NCBI GenBank assembly: GCA_021776115.1
Contig: JAJFGN010000038.1
Location: 1 to 60,073, forward strand
Origin: Kiloniellaceae bacterium
Lineage (GTDB): Bacteria > Pseudomonadota > Alphaproteobacteria > Kiloniellales > J153
DNA: 60,073 bases
Reading direction: 5' to 3'
Shown piece by piece: positions 25,324 through 35,700 of the stretch. The position numbers were made by a program, and so were the translations under genes. Below the pieces are notes generated by a model. That model saw nothing but the letters and a program-made list of their open reading frames with translations, searched no databases and had not been told where the DNA came from. The stretch's first letter is position 1. Each line of letters begins with the position of its first letter.

Positions 25324-25944
25324 TCAGGCCGGGCCGGAGTCGTCAACACGGCGCAGGCGCCGGGAACCGGTACCCTCGCCATCGCCCCAACGCGTGACCT
25401 TGCCGCTATCCAGGCCAAAAAGGTCCAGCACGCGGCCGACCGTTTGATCGACGATATCGTCGATGCTGCGCGGGCGGGCATAGAACCCGGGGACCGGCGG
25501 CGCAATGATGGCGCCCATGTCGGAGAGGTTGAGCATGGTGCGCAGATGGCCGCTGTGAAGCGGCGTCTCGCGCAGCATCAGCACCAGCCGGCGGCGCTCC
25601 TTCAGGGTTACGTCCGCGGCCCGGGTCAGGAGATTCGAGGTCGTGCCGGTCGCGATCTCCGACATGGAGCGCACGGAGCAGGGCGCGACAACCATGCCCA
25701 TTGTGCGGAACGACCCGCTGGATATGGCGGCGCCCACGTCGGCGATCGGATAGGCGACGTCGGCCAGCCCGCGAAGCTGTGCGGCCTTCAAATCGGTCTC
25801 ATAGGCCAGGGTCATCTCGGCCGCCTTGGTCATGACCAGATGGGTCTCTACGGCCAAGGGTTTCAGGGCTTCGAGCAGGCGAATGCCGTAAACGACGCCG
25901 CTAGCCCCGCTGATGCCGACAATGAGACGTGAAGGCTTGGTCAT
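25324..25944 (-). CDS. ubiX: Flavin prenyltransferase UbiX
   Basis: A 206-residue flavoprotein that makes prenylated FMN from dimethylallyl phosphate for UbiD-type decarboxylases in ubiquinone synthesis. The N-terminus RLIVGISGASGVVYGIRLLEAL carries the GASG flavin-binding loop, and PCSVRSMSEIATGTTSNLLTRAADV is the family core. The segment KERRRLVLMLRETPLHSGHL holds the conserved Arg/Glu of the phosphate site. No ubiD is in the window. Confidence 0.92.
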   Translation of the reverse strand: MTKPSRLIVGISGASGVVYGIRLLEALKPLAVETHLVMTKAAEMTLAYETDLKAAQLRGLADVAYPIADVGAAISSGSFRTMGMVVAPCSVRSMSEIATGTTSNLLTRAADVTLKERRRLVLMLRETPLHSGHLRTMLNLSDMGAIIAPPVPGFYARPRSIDDIVDQTVGRVLDLFGLDSGKVTRWGDGEGTGSRRLRRVDDSGPA

Positions 25945-26041
25945 ATCGCTCTGATTTTCTTGCGATTATTTACCGGCTTTGCGAAAATCGCGAATCGGTT
26001 GTAGCATATATGTTATCGTACCGGAAAAGGAGGATTTGTGG

Positions 26042-26206
26042 ATGACGGCAGACGAGCGTCTCGACTCCTTACGTGTCAAGCACGCCACCCTGGAACGGGA
26101 AATAGAAGAAGAGGTTCATCGCCCTATGCCCGATGAACTTCACCTCGCCGAATTAAAGCGCGAAAAACTCCGAATCAAAGACCGACTAGCCGACCACCTG
26201 GGGTGA
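26042..26206 (+). CDS. YdcH-like (DUF465) small protein
   Basis: A 54-residue, highly charged, coiled-coil protein: RLDSLRVKHATLEREIEEEV then DELHLAELKREKLRIKDRL. This matches the DUF465/YdcH group of small alphaproteobacterial proteins. A strong AAGGAGG site at 26027-26033 lies 8 bases before the ATG at 26042; the TTG two codons earlier is too close to it. Function unknown. Confidence 0.78.
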   Translation: MTADERLDSLRVKHATLEREIEEEVHRPMPDELHLAELKREKLRIKDRLADHLG

Positions 26207-26269
26207 TCCCCGGGCGCTTCGACGTGGCCGAATGGCCGTTGGCCGGGAGTTTCGCACTAGACCTTTACG

Positions 26270-26295
26270 CCGCGCCTTGGGGTGCCAGGGCGCGG
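26270..26295. terminator. Hairpin between convergent YdcH-like and acyl-CoA ligase genes
   Basis: Seven-base arms CCGCGCC (26270-26276) and GGCGCGG (26289-26295) with a 12-base loop. No clear T-run. Its position between converging genes is the main support. Confidence 0.35.
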
Positions 26296-26326
26296 TGCTG
26301 TTTGCTAAGGCCTACCGCCACACCCC

Positions 26327-27973
26327 TTAAGACTCCGTCGCTTTTTCCCTGAGTACATACTTCTGAATTTTACCGGTCGAGGTCTTCGGCAAGGGGCCGA
26401 AGACGACATGACGGGGCGCCTTGAAACGCGCCATGTTGTCGCGGCAGAAAGCGACGATCTCCCCCTCTGTCGCCGCCGTACCGGGCTTCAACTCGATAAA
26501 GGCGCAGGGTGTCTCGCCCCACTTTTCGTCCGGCTTGGCGACCACGGCGACGGCGGCCACTGCCGGGTGCCGGTACAAGACGCCCTCGATCTCGATCGAG
26601 GAAATGTTCTCGCCGCCCGAGATAATAATATCCTTGGAACGGTCCTTCAGCTCGATATAGCCGTCCGGATGCCAGACCCCCAGATCGCCGGTATGAAACC
26701 AGCCGCCGCGCAAGGCGGCCTCGGTCGTCGTGGAGTTCTTCAGATAGCCCTTCATGACGATGTTGCCGCGCATGAAGACCTCGCCCAGGGTTTCGCCGTC
26801 GCGCGGCACCGGCGCCAGCGTTTCCGGGTCCGCCACCATCAAGCCCTCCAGCACTGGGTAATTGACCCCTTGGCGCGCCTTGATATCGGCCTGGCGCTCG
26901 ATCGGCAGATCGCTCCATTCCCGCTGCCAGGCACAGACCACCGCCGGGCCATAGACCTCGGTCAGGCCGTAGACGTGCGTGACTTCGATTCCGGCTTCCT
27001 CGATCGCCGCCAGGACCGCTGCAGGGGGCGGCGCGGCTGCGGTCATCATGCGCACCTTTTGATCGAAGGGCCGCCGTTCGGCGTCGGCCGCCGCCAAGAG
27101 GGTCTGCATCACAATGGGCGCGCCGCACAGGTGGGTCACGCCTTGGTCGGCGAAGGCGTCGTAGATGCCCTTCGCATCGGCCTTGCGCAGGCAGACATGG
27201 GTTCCCGCCATGGCGGTCACGGTCCAGGGGAAACACCAGCCGTTGCAATGAAACATCGGCAGGGTCCAAAGGTACACCGGGTGCGGCGCGATCTCCCAGA
27301 CCTGGATATTGCCCAGGGCGTTCAGATAGGCGCCGCGATGGTGGTAGACGACCCCTTTCGGGTCTCCCGTGGTGCCGGAAGTGTAGTTGAGCGCGATCGC
27401 CTGCCACTCGTCGTCCGGCGGGGCCCAAGCGAATTCGGGATCGCCTGCCGCCAGGAAATCTTCGTAGTCGATTTCGCCCAGGCGCTCGCGGTCTTCGCCG
27501 GCGGCTTCGGGGTCCTCTATGTCGATCACCAGGATTTCTCTTCCGGCCTGCGCCAGCGTCGGCTCGATGACCGCCGCGAAGGCCGTATCGGTGATCAGGA
27601 CCTTGGCCTCGCCATGGTTCAGGATGAAGCCGATGGTCTCGGCGTCCAGGCGCACGTTAAGCGCGTTCAGGACCGCGCCCGCCATCGGCACGCCGAAATG
27701 GGCTTCGAACATCGGCGGCGTGTTGGGCGCCATGACCGCGACCGTGTCGCCCTTGCCGATCCCCCGCTGCCGTAGAGCGGAGGCGAAGCGGCGGCAGCGC
27801 GCGTAAGTCTCGGCCCAGGTGCGCCGGGTCGCGCCATGCACGACCGCCGTGCGTCCGGGATACACCTCGGCCGTGCGCGGCAGGAACGATAACGGCGTCA
27901 GCGGCGCGAAATTCGCCGGCACGGGGGCGAGGCCGGTCTCCGTTTCCTTGGTCTGGGTCTCGCGTCCGTTCAT
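26327..27973 (-). CDS. Acyl-CoA ligase (AMP-forming; DmdB-like group)
   Basis: A 548-residue ANL-superfamily ligase that activates a carboxylic acid to acyl-CoA through an acyl-AMP. The P-loop is NYTSGTTGDPKG, the adenine/substrate loop is THVYGLTEVYGP, the hinge region is WFHTGDLGVWHPDGYIELKDRSKD, and the catalytic Lys is in PKTSTGKIQKYVLR. The PMFHCNGWCFPW segment is typical of short/medium-chain ligases including methylmercaptopropionate-CoA ligases. I start it at 27973 (MNGRETQ). Divergent from prpE; substrate not certain. Confidence 0.87.
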   Translation of the reverse strand: MNGRETQTKETETGLAPVPANFAPLTPLSFLPRTAEVYPGRTAVVHGATRRTWAETYARCRRFASALRQRGIGKGDTVAVMAPNTPPMFEAHFGVPMAGAVLNALNVRLDAETIGFILNHGEAKVLITDTAFAAVIEPTLAQAGREILVIDIEDPEAAGEDRERLGEIDYEDFLAAGDPEFAWAPPDDEWQAIALNYTSGTTGDPKGVVYHHRGAYLNALGNIQVWEIAPHPVYLWTLPMFHCNGWCFPWTVTAMAGTHVCLRKADAKGIYDAFADQGVTHLCGAPIVMQTLLAAADAERRPFDQKVRMMTAAAPPPAAVLAAIEEAGIEVTHVYGLTEVYGPAVVCAWQREWSDLPIERQADIKARQGVNYPVLEGLMVADPETLAPVPRDGETLGEVFMRGNIVMKGYLKNSTTTEAALRGGWFHTGDLGVWHPDGYIELKDRSKDIIISGGENISSIEIEGVLYRHPAVAAVAVVAKPDEKWGETPCAFIELKPGTAATEGEIVAFCRDNMARFKAPRHVVFGPLPKTSTGKIQKYVLREKATES

Positions 27974-28189
27974 GGCATCCCGCCCTAACGCCCGGCCCAC
28001 AGAAGGCTTTGGGCCGATGGTACGATCAATTCTATACGAGGCCGGTAAGCGGCGGCAAAGAGCCATTTTTCGACGGGCCATTTGTCCTGCGTCAATTGCA
28101 AGGCCTGGCCTTTTGCCGCATTCTTCGCCTTACCGCCGCGCTGGGACGCCAACCGGCCGCGAAAAAAGAAAAACGGGAGGATTCTGCGA

Positions 28190-30088
28190 ATGGGCCGCTT
28201 TGATGAGATTCACGCACGTTCGCTGGCCGATCCCGACGGCTTCTGGGGCGATGCCGCCGAAGCGATCGATTGGGAGCGCAAGTGGGACCGGGTCCTCGAC
28301 GACTCCCGGCCGCCGTTCTACCGCTGGTTTTCCGGCGGGGTCCTGAACACCTGCTACAACGCCTTGGACCGGCACGTTGCGCAGGGGCGGGCCGATCAGG
28401 CCGCGCTTATCTACGACAGCCCGGTCACCGATACGATCCGGACTTATACCTACCGGGAGCTTCGCGATAAGGTCGCGCTCTGCGCCGGGGCGCTGGCGGC
28501 GCATGGCGTGGCCAAGGGCGATCGGGTGATCGTTTACATGCCGATGATTCCCGAGGCGGCCATCGCCATGCTGGCTTGCGCGCGCCTGGGCGCGATTCAC
28601 TCCGTGGTTTTCGGCGGCTTCGCGGCGAACGAATTGGCGACGCGTATCGACGATGCCAAACCCAAGGCGATTGTCTCCGCCTCCTGCGGTATCGAGGGCA
28701 AGCGGGTCATTCCTTACAAGCCCCTGTTGGACGCGGCCATCGAACTGGCGAAGAACAAACCGGCCCATTGCTTGGTTCTGCAACGCCCGATGGAGCGAGC
28801 GAGCATGGTCGCGGGCCGCGACCTCGACTGGGAGGAGGCGCTGGCCGCCGCGGCGCCGCACGATTGCGTGCCCGTGGCCGCGACCGATCCGCTCTATATC
28901 CTCTATACCTCCGGTACCACCGGTCAGCCCAAGGGCATCGTCCGCGACAACGGCGGTCATGCCGTCGCGCTAAAATGGTCGATGAAGAACATCTACAACG
29001 TCGATCCGGGCGAAGTGTATTGGGCGGCGTCCGACGTGGGCTGGGTGGTTGGCCACTCCTACATCGTCTATGCCCCCTTGCTGCACGGCTGCACGACTGT
29101 CGTTTACGAGGGCAAGCCGGTCGGCACGCCCGACCCCGGGGCGTTCTGGCGCGTCATCTCGCAACACAAGATCGGCACCATGTTCACCGCGCCCACGGCC
29201 TTTCGGGCGATCCGCCAGCAAGATCCAAACGGCGACTTCATCGGCAAGTACGATTTGTCGAAGTTCCGCGCCTTGTTCCTGGCCGGCGAACGCTGCGATC
29301 CGGACACGCTCTATTGGGCGCAGGAAAAACTGAAGGTGCCGGTCATCGACCATTGGTGGCAGACCGAGACCGGCTGGTCGATCGCGGCCAACTGCCTGGG
29401 CATCGAGGAATTACCGGTCAAGGCGGGCTCGCCCACGCGCGCGGTGCCGGGTTGGGATCTGCGGGTTCTGGATCTGGAAGGCAAAGAGGTCGCGCCCGGC
29501 AAGATCGGCGCGATCGCCGGCAAGCTGCCGATGCCGCCCGGTTGCGCGCCGACCCTATGGAACGCCGAGGCGCGTTTTCACACCTCCTATCTCGCGAATT
29601 TTCCGGGATACTACGAAACCGGCGATGCCGGCTTTATCGACGAGACCGGCTACGTCCATGTCATGGCGCGGACCGACGATATCATCAACGTCGCGGGTCA
29701 CCGCCTCTCAACCGGCGGGATGGAGGAAGTCCTGGCCTCGCATCCCGATGTCGCCGAGTGCGCCGTGATCGGGGTGCACGATCAGCTTAAGGGCCAGTTG
29801 CCGGTCGGCTTTCTCGTGCTCAGCGCCGGTGTCGACAAACCGGGCGAGGAGATCGTCAAGGAGGTCGTGCAAATGGTCCGCGATAAGATCGGTCCGGTCG
29901 CGGCCTTCAAGGCGGCGACCGTGGTCAAGCGCTTGCCCAAGACCCGCTCCGGCAAGATTCTGCGCGGCACCATGCGCGCCATTGCCGATAGCGAAGCCTA
30001 TAAGACACCGGCAACCATCGACGATCCGGCGATCCTGAACGAAATCGCGGAGTCCTTGAAGACGATCGGATATGCGAAGGGAACCTGA
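28190..30088 (+). CDS. prpE: Propionyl-CoA synthetase (PrpE-like)
   Basis: A 632-residue acetyl/propionyl-CoA synthetase. The N-terminal ACAS cap is GFWGDAAEAIDWERKWDRVLDD, the P-loop is YTSGTTGQPKGIVRDNGGH, and WWQTETGWSI and YYETGDAGFIDETGYVHVM complete the adenylation core. The PKTRSGKILR segment holds the acetylatable Lys. The GIEGKRVIPYKPLLDAAIE stretch favours PrpE over Acs. A CGGGAGG site is 9 bases before the ATG at 28190. It is followed after 4 bases by an SDR gene. Confidence 0.88.
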   Translation: MGRFDEIHARSLADPDGFWGDAAEAIDWERKWDRVLDDSRPPFYRWFSGGVLNTCYNALDRHVAQGRADQAALIYDSPVTDTIRTYTYRELRDKVALCAGALAAHGVAKGDRVIVYMPMIPEAAIAMLACARLGAIHSVVFGGFAANELATRIDDAKPKAIVSASCGIEGKRVIPYKPLLDAAIELAKNKPAHCLVLQRPMERASMVAGRDLDWEEALAAAAPHDCVPVAATDPLYILYTSGTTGQPKGIVRDNGGHAVALKWSMKNIYNVDPGEVYWAASDVGWVVGHSYIVYAPLLHGCTTVVYEGKPVGTPDPGAFWRVISQHKIGTMFTAPTAFRAIRQQDPNGDFIGKYDLSKFRALFLAGERCDPDTLYWAQEKLKVPVIDHWWQTETGWSIAANCLGIEELPVKAGSPTRAVPGWDLRVLDLEGKEVAPGKIGAIAGKLPMPPGCAPTLWNAEARFHTSYLANFPGYYETGDAGFIDETGYVHVMARTDDIINVAGHRLSTGGMEEVLASHPDVAECAVIGVHDQLKGQLPVGFLVLSAGVDKPGEEIVKEVVQMVRDKIGPVAAFKAATVVKRLPKTRSGKILRGTMRAIADSEAYKTPATIDDPAILNEIAESLKTIGYAKGT

Positions 30089-30092
30089 AACT

Positions 30093-30869
30093 ATGCGTCT
30101 TAAGGACCAGGTCGCCATTGTGACCGGCGCGGCCGCGGGTATCGGCCTAGCTTGCGCCAAGAGATTCGCGGCCGAGGGCGCCAGGGTCGTCCTGTCCGAT
30201 GTCTCGGTCGAGAAGGGCGAGCAGGCGGCCGAGGAGATTCAGGCGAGCGGCGCCGATGCCCTCTTCGTGGCCTGCGATGTCGGTGACAAAGCTCAAGTCG
30301 ATGCCCTGATTGGTTCCACGGTGGCGGCGTTCGGGCGGTTGGATATCCTCGTCGCCAACGCCGGCATCGTGCATGCCAGCGATTTTCTGGATCTCGAGGA
30401 GGCGGATTTCGACCGCGTGATCCGGGTCAATCTCAAAGGCGTCTTCCTGACCGGTCAGGCCGCCGCGCGGCAGATGGTCAAGCAAGGCGGCGGCGGGGCG
30501 ATCGTCAACATGTCCTCGGTCAACGCGGTCATGGCGATCCCGGCGATCACGCCTTACGTCGCGGCCAAGGGTGGCGTCAACCAACTGACTAAGGTCATGG
30601 CGCTGTCGCTGGCCGACAAGGGCATCCGGGTCAACGCGATCGGCCCCGGCTCAATCGCGACCGAGATGGCCGAGGCCGTCTTGAGCGATCCGGAAAAACG
30701 CCGGGGCGCGCTGTGCCGTACGCCCATGGGCCGTTTCGGCGAGCCGGACGAGGTTGCCAAGGTGGCAGTCTTTCTGGCGTCCGACGATTCCAGTTACATC
30801 ACCGGCCAGACCATCTACCCCGACGGCGGCCGCCTAGCGCTCAACTATACGGTGCCGGTGAAGGAGTAG
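30093..30869 (+). CDS. Short-chain dehydrogenase/reductase
   Basis: A 258-residue classical SDR. It shows cofactor motif VTGAAAGIGLACAKRF, NAGIVHASDF, catalytic Ser in VNMSSVNAVM, YxxxK in TPYVAAKGGVNQ, and the C-terminal TGQTIYPDGG. An acidic Asp at VVLSDVS suggests NAD(H). The ATG at 30093 is 4 bases after prpE, so the two are likely coupled. Substrate unknown. Confidence 0.88.
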   Translation: MRLKDQVAIVTGAAAGIGLACAKRFAAEGARVVLSDVSVEKGEQAAEEIQASGADALFVACDVGDKAQVDALIGSTVAAFGRLDILVANAGIVHASDFLDLEEADFDRVIRVNLKGVFLTGQAAARQMVKQGGGGAIVNMSSVNAVMAIPAITPYVAAKGGVNQLTKVMALSLADKGIRVNAIGPGSIATEMAEAVLSDPEKRRGALCRTPMGRFGEPDEVAKVAVFLASDDSSYITGQTIYPDGGRLALNYTVPVKE

Positions 30870-30923
30870 GGCGCTTCAATCGCCATCTCGATTGGAGCTT
30901 ATCTCTGGGCAGCCGCACCCACA

Positions 30924-31023
30924 TCGTCATCCCGGCCGAGCGAATGCGAGAGCCGGGATCTTTGCTTCCCCCGCGCACCGAAGATCCCGGATAAGCACCT
31001 TGTGGCGCATTCCGGGATGACGA
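30924..31023. repeat. Palindromic intergenic repeat (GTCATCCCGG type)
   Basis: Outer inverted arms TCGTCATCCCGG (30924-30935) and CCGGGATGACGA (31012-31023) enclose a second inverted pair, CCGGGATCTT near 30953 and AAGATCCCGG near 30981. This type is abundant between genes in alphaproteobacteria. Here it lies between convergent genes and may serve as a terminator for both. Confidence 0.75.
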
Positions 31024-31067
31024 GTGAGGTGTTCGTCCCGCTTAACTTGCCCCTGTTCTTGGCCCGG

Positions 31068-32027
31068 CTATTCAGATTCGATATAGCGCCCGAAGCGTAC
31101 CGCTGATTCACCGCGCCGCAGGCGTCGCGACGGCATGATCAGGACGCAATTGTCATAGGGCGTGGTTACCGTCTTGTCGCCGTCGTGGCCGATGGCGGTG
31201 CCGGCCTCCGGGATGACTTCCATGCCACGAAAATCCTGGGTGAAGCGAAAGGCGTCGGTCTCGATGGTTGCCGGGCCGGTGACTTCGATGAAGGCTTGCG
31301 CGGGCGGCGGCTCCTTCGGCAGGTGTGGCGCCGCGAAGCTTGTATCGACGACTCCGGTGTGAAGCAGAAAGCGTAACGCGGTTTCGATGGCGACCTCGCC
31401 GCTGCCTTGCTCCCAGTGCTGGCCACACTCGACCAGCAGGGCATTCTTGTTGCTCCCGGCCTGGCCAAAGGCGGCATAGTCGCGCATGCGGGTGCCGGCC
31501 GAGTGGCCAGCGTCGCTGACCACGATCCGTGGCACCCCGACTTCGCGCGCCAAGTGCCGGCCCTTGGCCAAGGGGCCCGCCATCATCAGCGGCGGCGTCG
31601 CGTTTTGCATGGAGTGGATGTCCAGCAAGAGGTCGGCTTTGTCGATCGCTGGCCACAAGTCGCGGGCCCGGCGCAGCTCGCGGCTGTCGCGCGGACCCTC
31701 CAACACCTCGGCGCTCCAAACCCGGTTGAAATCCTCGTCCAGATAGCGCGACGCATTGGGGGTCTCAGGGGTGAAGCTCTCGTAGGCGGCGACGTTCGCG
31801 AAGGCCAAGGTCAGGCGCCCTTTGATGGGCCGCACGTTATGGCGAAACAGGAAATCGAGGGCGATGGCGCCGCATAGCTCGTTGCCGTGGACCAGGGCCG
31901 TGAGCATCGCGTGCGGTCCCGGCGCGCCGCTGTCGAAGCTGGTGACGTAGTCTATCCCCGTGTTTCCGGCACGGTAGGGGCTAATATCGGGACCTTGGAG
32001 TTCAATCCGATAGCTTTGGTCAGGCAT
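31068..32027 (-). CDS. Succinylglutamate desuccinylase/aspartoacylase family hydrolase
   Basis: A 319-residue zinc carboxypeptidase-fold amidohydrolase. Zinc ligands are visible as HxxE in TALVHGNELCGAIAL and a His in LLLDIHSMQN; the catalytic Glu is likely in LLVECGQHW. It has a C-terminal beta domain. Substrates in the family are N-acylated amino acids or N-acyl diamines. The start is the ATG at 32027 (MPDQSYRIELQ). Converges with the SDR gene. Confidence 0.85.
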   Translation of the reverse strand: MPDQSYRIELQGPDISPYRAGNTGIDYVTSFDSGAPGPHAMLTALVHGNELCGAIALDFLFRHNVRPIKGRLTLAFANVAAYESFTPETPNASRYLDEDFNRVWSAEVLEGPRDSRELRRARDLWPAIDKADLLLDIHSMQNATPPLMMAGPLAKGRHLAREVGVPRIVVSDAGHSAGTRMRDYAAFGQAGSNKNALLVECGQHWEQGSGEVAIETALRFLLHTGVVDTSFAAPHLPKEPPPAQAFIEVTGPATIETDAFRFTQDFRGMEVIPEAGTAIGHDGDKTVTTPYDNCVLIMPSRRLRRGESAVRFGRYIESE

Positions 32028-32163
32028 GGGATGAGGCCTCGCGTTCAAAACCGTGATCCCGGGTCAGCACCCCAGGATCGAAACGGAGCCTAACCTAACT
32101 GTAGGACAAATTCACGGTTTGGTAAATCGTGACGGCGCGAAAACGGATGCGGGAAATCGCCGG

Positions 32164-32577
32164 CTAAAGAACCAGGCAGATACAGCGCAGAACGCGCTCA
32201 AGATCGCTGCTGGGAACCTGAAGCTCCATGCCGACATAATTGCCGTCCCTCCAGGCGCAGCGGCCGCATAGAGTGCCGGCAACAGGATGGTCCAGCGCGA
32301 TAACCTTGCCTTCCGGAACCTCGCCCTCGAAGCGTAGTTTCAGGCCGCCTAGGGAAATGTCCTCAATGTAGCAAGTAAATATCTTGCCGCCCGCGGTTGC
32401 GGTCAAGGGCGACTGCTTGGAGACCGCGACGCGGTTGTGCTGCCGCCGCTCGTCTTCCTCTAGGTGCTTGGGCGCCTTGGTTGGGGGCATGCCATTTCCA
32501 GCCAGGGTCGTGCGGGCCTTTGCTCGCACCAGACATGATTTTCGGACAACGCGGTTAACGAAGTCTTTCCGCGCCAT
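32164..32577 (-). CDS. PilZ domain protein
   Basis: A c-di-GMP-binding type domain. It carries RRxxR as ERRQHNRVAV and, about 30 residues on, the DxSxxG motif as IEDISLGGLKLRFEG. The domain occupies most of the protein and there is no other domain. The start is uncertain: a GTG at 32598, the ATG at 32577 and an ATG at 32490 (MPPTKAPKHLEED) are all in frame; the last gives the most usual PilZ length. It is divergent from the hybrid kinase. Confidence 0.82.
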   Translation of the reverse strand: MARKDFVNRVVRKSCLVRAKARTTLAGNGMPPTKAPKHLEEDERRQHNRVAVSKQSPLTATAGGKIFTCYIEDISLGGLKLRFEGEVPEGKVIALDHPVAGTLCGRCAWRDGNYVGMELQVPSSDLERVLRCICLVL

Positions 32578-32708
32578 CGGCGCATTCAGGAATTGCACCT
32601 ATTACGAGTAGTTTATGTCTAAATACAACTATTTATAAATGCTTTGGCGACACTTTTGACATCGTTTAGCCAGGCGTACCTAGGCGGTTAGCCGGTCCAA
32701 TCATTCCC

Positions 32709-35700
32709 ATGTTCCGATCGAGCACTAAGCAGGCGGCAATGAAATCCTTCGCGCTTCCCACCTTTCGTTCGCTCCGCTTAAAGATAATCGCGCCCTTGGC
32801 GTTGCTTTCTTTGGTGGGATCTCTATTCGGCGCGGCGGTCGTCTCCGAAATGCACGAATCCCAATTGCACCGGCTGATAAAAGTCCGGGCGGCGGATCTC
32901 GCCACCGCTATAGCGCGCGCCGCTGTTACGCTTGGCGATACGGCCGCGCTTCGGCAGATCGTGGCGTCCATCGGCGCCGAAAGCGACGTCGAAACAATCC
33001 TGGTTGTCCTCGGCGAATCGCGCCGCGTCGTGGCAAGCAGCCAATTCGAGCTTGTCAGGTATCAAGCCGATCAACTCCCCGAACACGTCGCGCCGGAAAG
33101 CACAATCGAAGTCATCGAAACCGGCCGGCCGCTGTTTCGTTATAGCGAGAAAGACTCCAGACTTGTTTATGCTATCCCGATCTTCCGGCCGGCCACCGAG
33201 GCTCTGAAAGATAAGGTCGCCGGCGCCGTCACCGTAATATTGAGTACGAGTGGCGCGCATCGCGCCACCCAGGCCGCCGCCTGGGCCATGATCGCTAAGA
33301 TCGTCGCCGGCGTGTCGGTTCTCTACATTGTTGCATTTGTGGCCCTGCGTAGGGGAGTGCTCCTGCCCTTGTCGCGCATTCAATCGGCGCTCGACGCACG
33401 GCGCAATGGCGATTCGTCTGCCCGGGCAGAGGTCTTGACTAAAGATGAGATCGGTAACCTGGCCGGGCATCTAAATGAGATGCTCGACGTCTTGGCTCAG
33501 AAGGAGCGTCAGGTTACCGCGCGGATGTTGCAGGCCGAGGAAGCCGAACGCTGGGCCAATCTCAGCCAGGGGCGCCTCAAGGCGGTCATCGATACCGCCG
33601 TGGACGGCCTCATCATCATCGACGTCATGGGGCGGATAGAGGAGTACAATCCGGCCTGCCAGGCGATGTTCGGGTACGCCGCCGCCGAAGTTGTAGGTGA
33701 GAACATAAAGATGCTGATGCCCGACACCTTTCGCGGTGCTCACGACCAATATCTGCGCGACTTCCAGCGAACCGGCGCCCAAAATATCATTGGTATCGGC
33801 CGCGAGCTAGAGGGCCTGCGCAAGGATGGATCGACATTTCCGATCGAAATCTCCGTCTCGGTCGCGGAACATGAGGGCGAGAAAACGTTTGTCGGTATTG
33901 TTCGCGACATCACTGACCGGAAAGTAGCCGAAGCGACCCTTGTGGCCCGCGAGGAGGAATTACAGGGCCGGATCGCGGAGTTGGAAATCGCGCGGTCCCG
34001 CTTGGAGCAACAGGGCGCCGAGTTGGCGGTGGCGGCCAAGGAATTGGCGGTCGCGCGCGACGCATCGGAAGCGGCCAATCGGGCGAAATCAGGATTTCTG
34101 GCCATGATGAGCCACGAGATCCGCACGCCGCTGAACGGCGTCACGGGCATGACCAGCCTGATCCTCGACACAGATTTGAACCCGGAGCAGCGGCGCTTTG
34201 CCGAGACTATTTTGGAGAGCAGCGAAGCTCTCATGACAATCCTGAACGACATTCTGGATATCTCCAAGATCGAGGCTGGAAAGGTCGTTTTAGAGGATAC
34301 GGATTTCAAGTTGCACAAGATCGTCGATAGTGTCCTCGGTCTATTGCTGCCGCGCGCCCGGGCCGCGAACGTGGAGATCAGCGCTTACATTGGGTCCGAT
34401 GTTCCAGCAGAACTGCGCGGCGATGACGGCCGCATTCGGCAAATACTTCTCAACCTGCTCGGTAACGCGATCAAGTTCACTGCTGACGGCGGGATTTCCG
34501 TCGAGGTCACCAAGGTTGCGGATGAGACCAACAGCGTGACTCTCAACTTTGCCGTGATAGATATGGGCATCGGTATTAGCCAGGAGGTTCAAGCCAAGTT
34601 GTTTGCACCCTTCACCCAGGCGGACAACTCGACAACCAGAAAGTTCGGAGGTACTGGTTTAGGCCTGTCGATTTGCCGGGAGCTTACCTCCCTGATGGGC
34701 GGCGAGATCGGTGTTGAAAGCACGCCCGGCGCGGGCAGCAGGTTTTGGTTCACAGTCCCCTTCAAGTTGCCCCGGAAGCCGTCTCAAGGCGCGGAGTCCG
34801 ATGTCTGCCTCGACCTGGCTGGCAAACGCGTTCTGGTCGTCGACGACAATGACGTTAATCGGCGCGTATTCGGAATGCAGTTGCGCGATTTCAAAGTTTC
34901 CGTTACCGCGACTCACGATCCCGTGGCCGCCTTGCAACGTTTTCGCGAGAAACGCGATGCAGGTGCGCCGTTCGATGTCGCGATCATCGATTACATGATG
35001 CCCGCCATGGATGGCATTGAACTGGGACGGCGGGTGCGTGCCGAGGCAGGGGGCCGCGACATCAAGCTAATCCTATCGTCGTCCTGCGACACTTCGGAGA
35101 AAAAGGACGAGGTCGATCGACTCTTCGATGCGGAGATGCCGAAACCGATTCGTCCTCACTCGCTACTCCACAGCCTGGCTCAGGTCCACGGCGTCGCCGT
35201 CGCCGATCCGGCCGGCGGCCAGGGAGAACGGGCAACGGTCTCCAAGGCGGCCAAAAGTTGCCGTATCTTGCTGGCCGAGGACAATAAAGTGAATCAGATG
35301 CTGGCCGTCAGTTTGTTGACCAAGGCGGGGCACCGGGTGGAAGTCGCCGGCAACGGAATTGAAGCGATCGAAGCCCTCCGGCAGCGGCCTTTCGACGTCG
35401 TCCTCATGGATGTTCAGATGCCAGAGATGGATGGCTTGGAGGCAACCCGTCGAATCCGTCAGATGCTTGGAGACGTTGGCAGGATCCCCATTATCGCGAT
35501 GACGGCGAATGCCAGGCCGGAAGATCGCTGGACCTGCTTAGAAAACGGCATGACGGACTTTATCACCAAGCCCATCGATCTTGCCGTCATGCTGAACCGT
35601 GTTGCGCACTGGACAAGGGGCGAGCCTTACAACGCGCCGCAGGAGGACCTGAGCCGCGATGTCGAAGGCGGGCCGCTCGACAGCGACCAGGCGGCCGGCG

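Noticed and set aside
26408-27775. 455-codon open frame on the plus strand over the acyl-CoA ligase
   Set aside because: Antisense shadow; no recognisable motifs and no ribosome site.
28576-29790. 404-codon frame overlapping prpE
   Set aside because: Same-strand alternative frame, Arg/Gly-rich, inside a gene with full ANL motifs.
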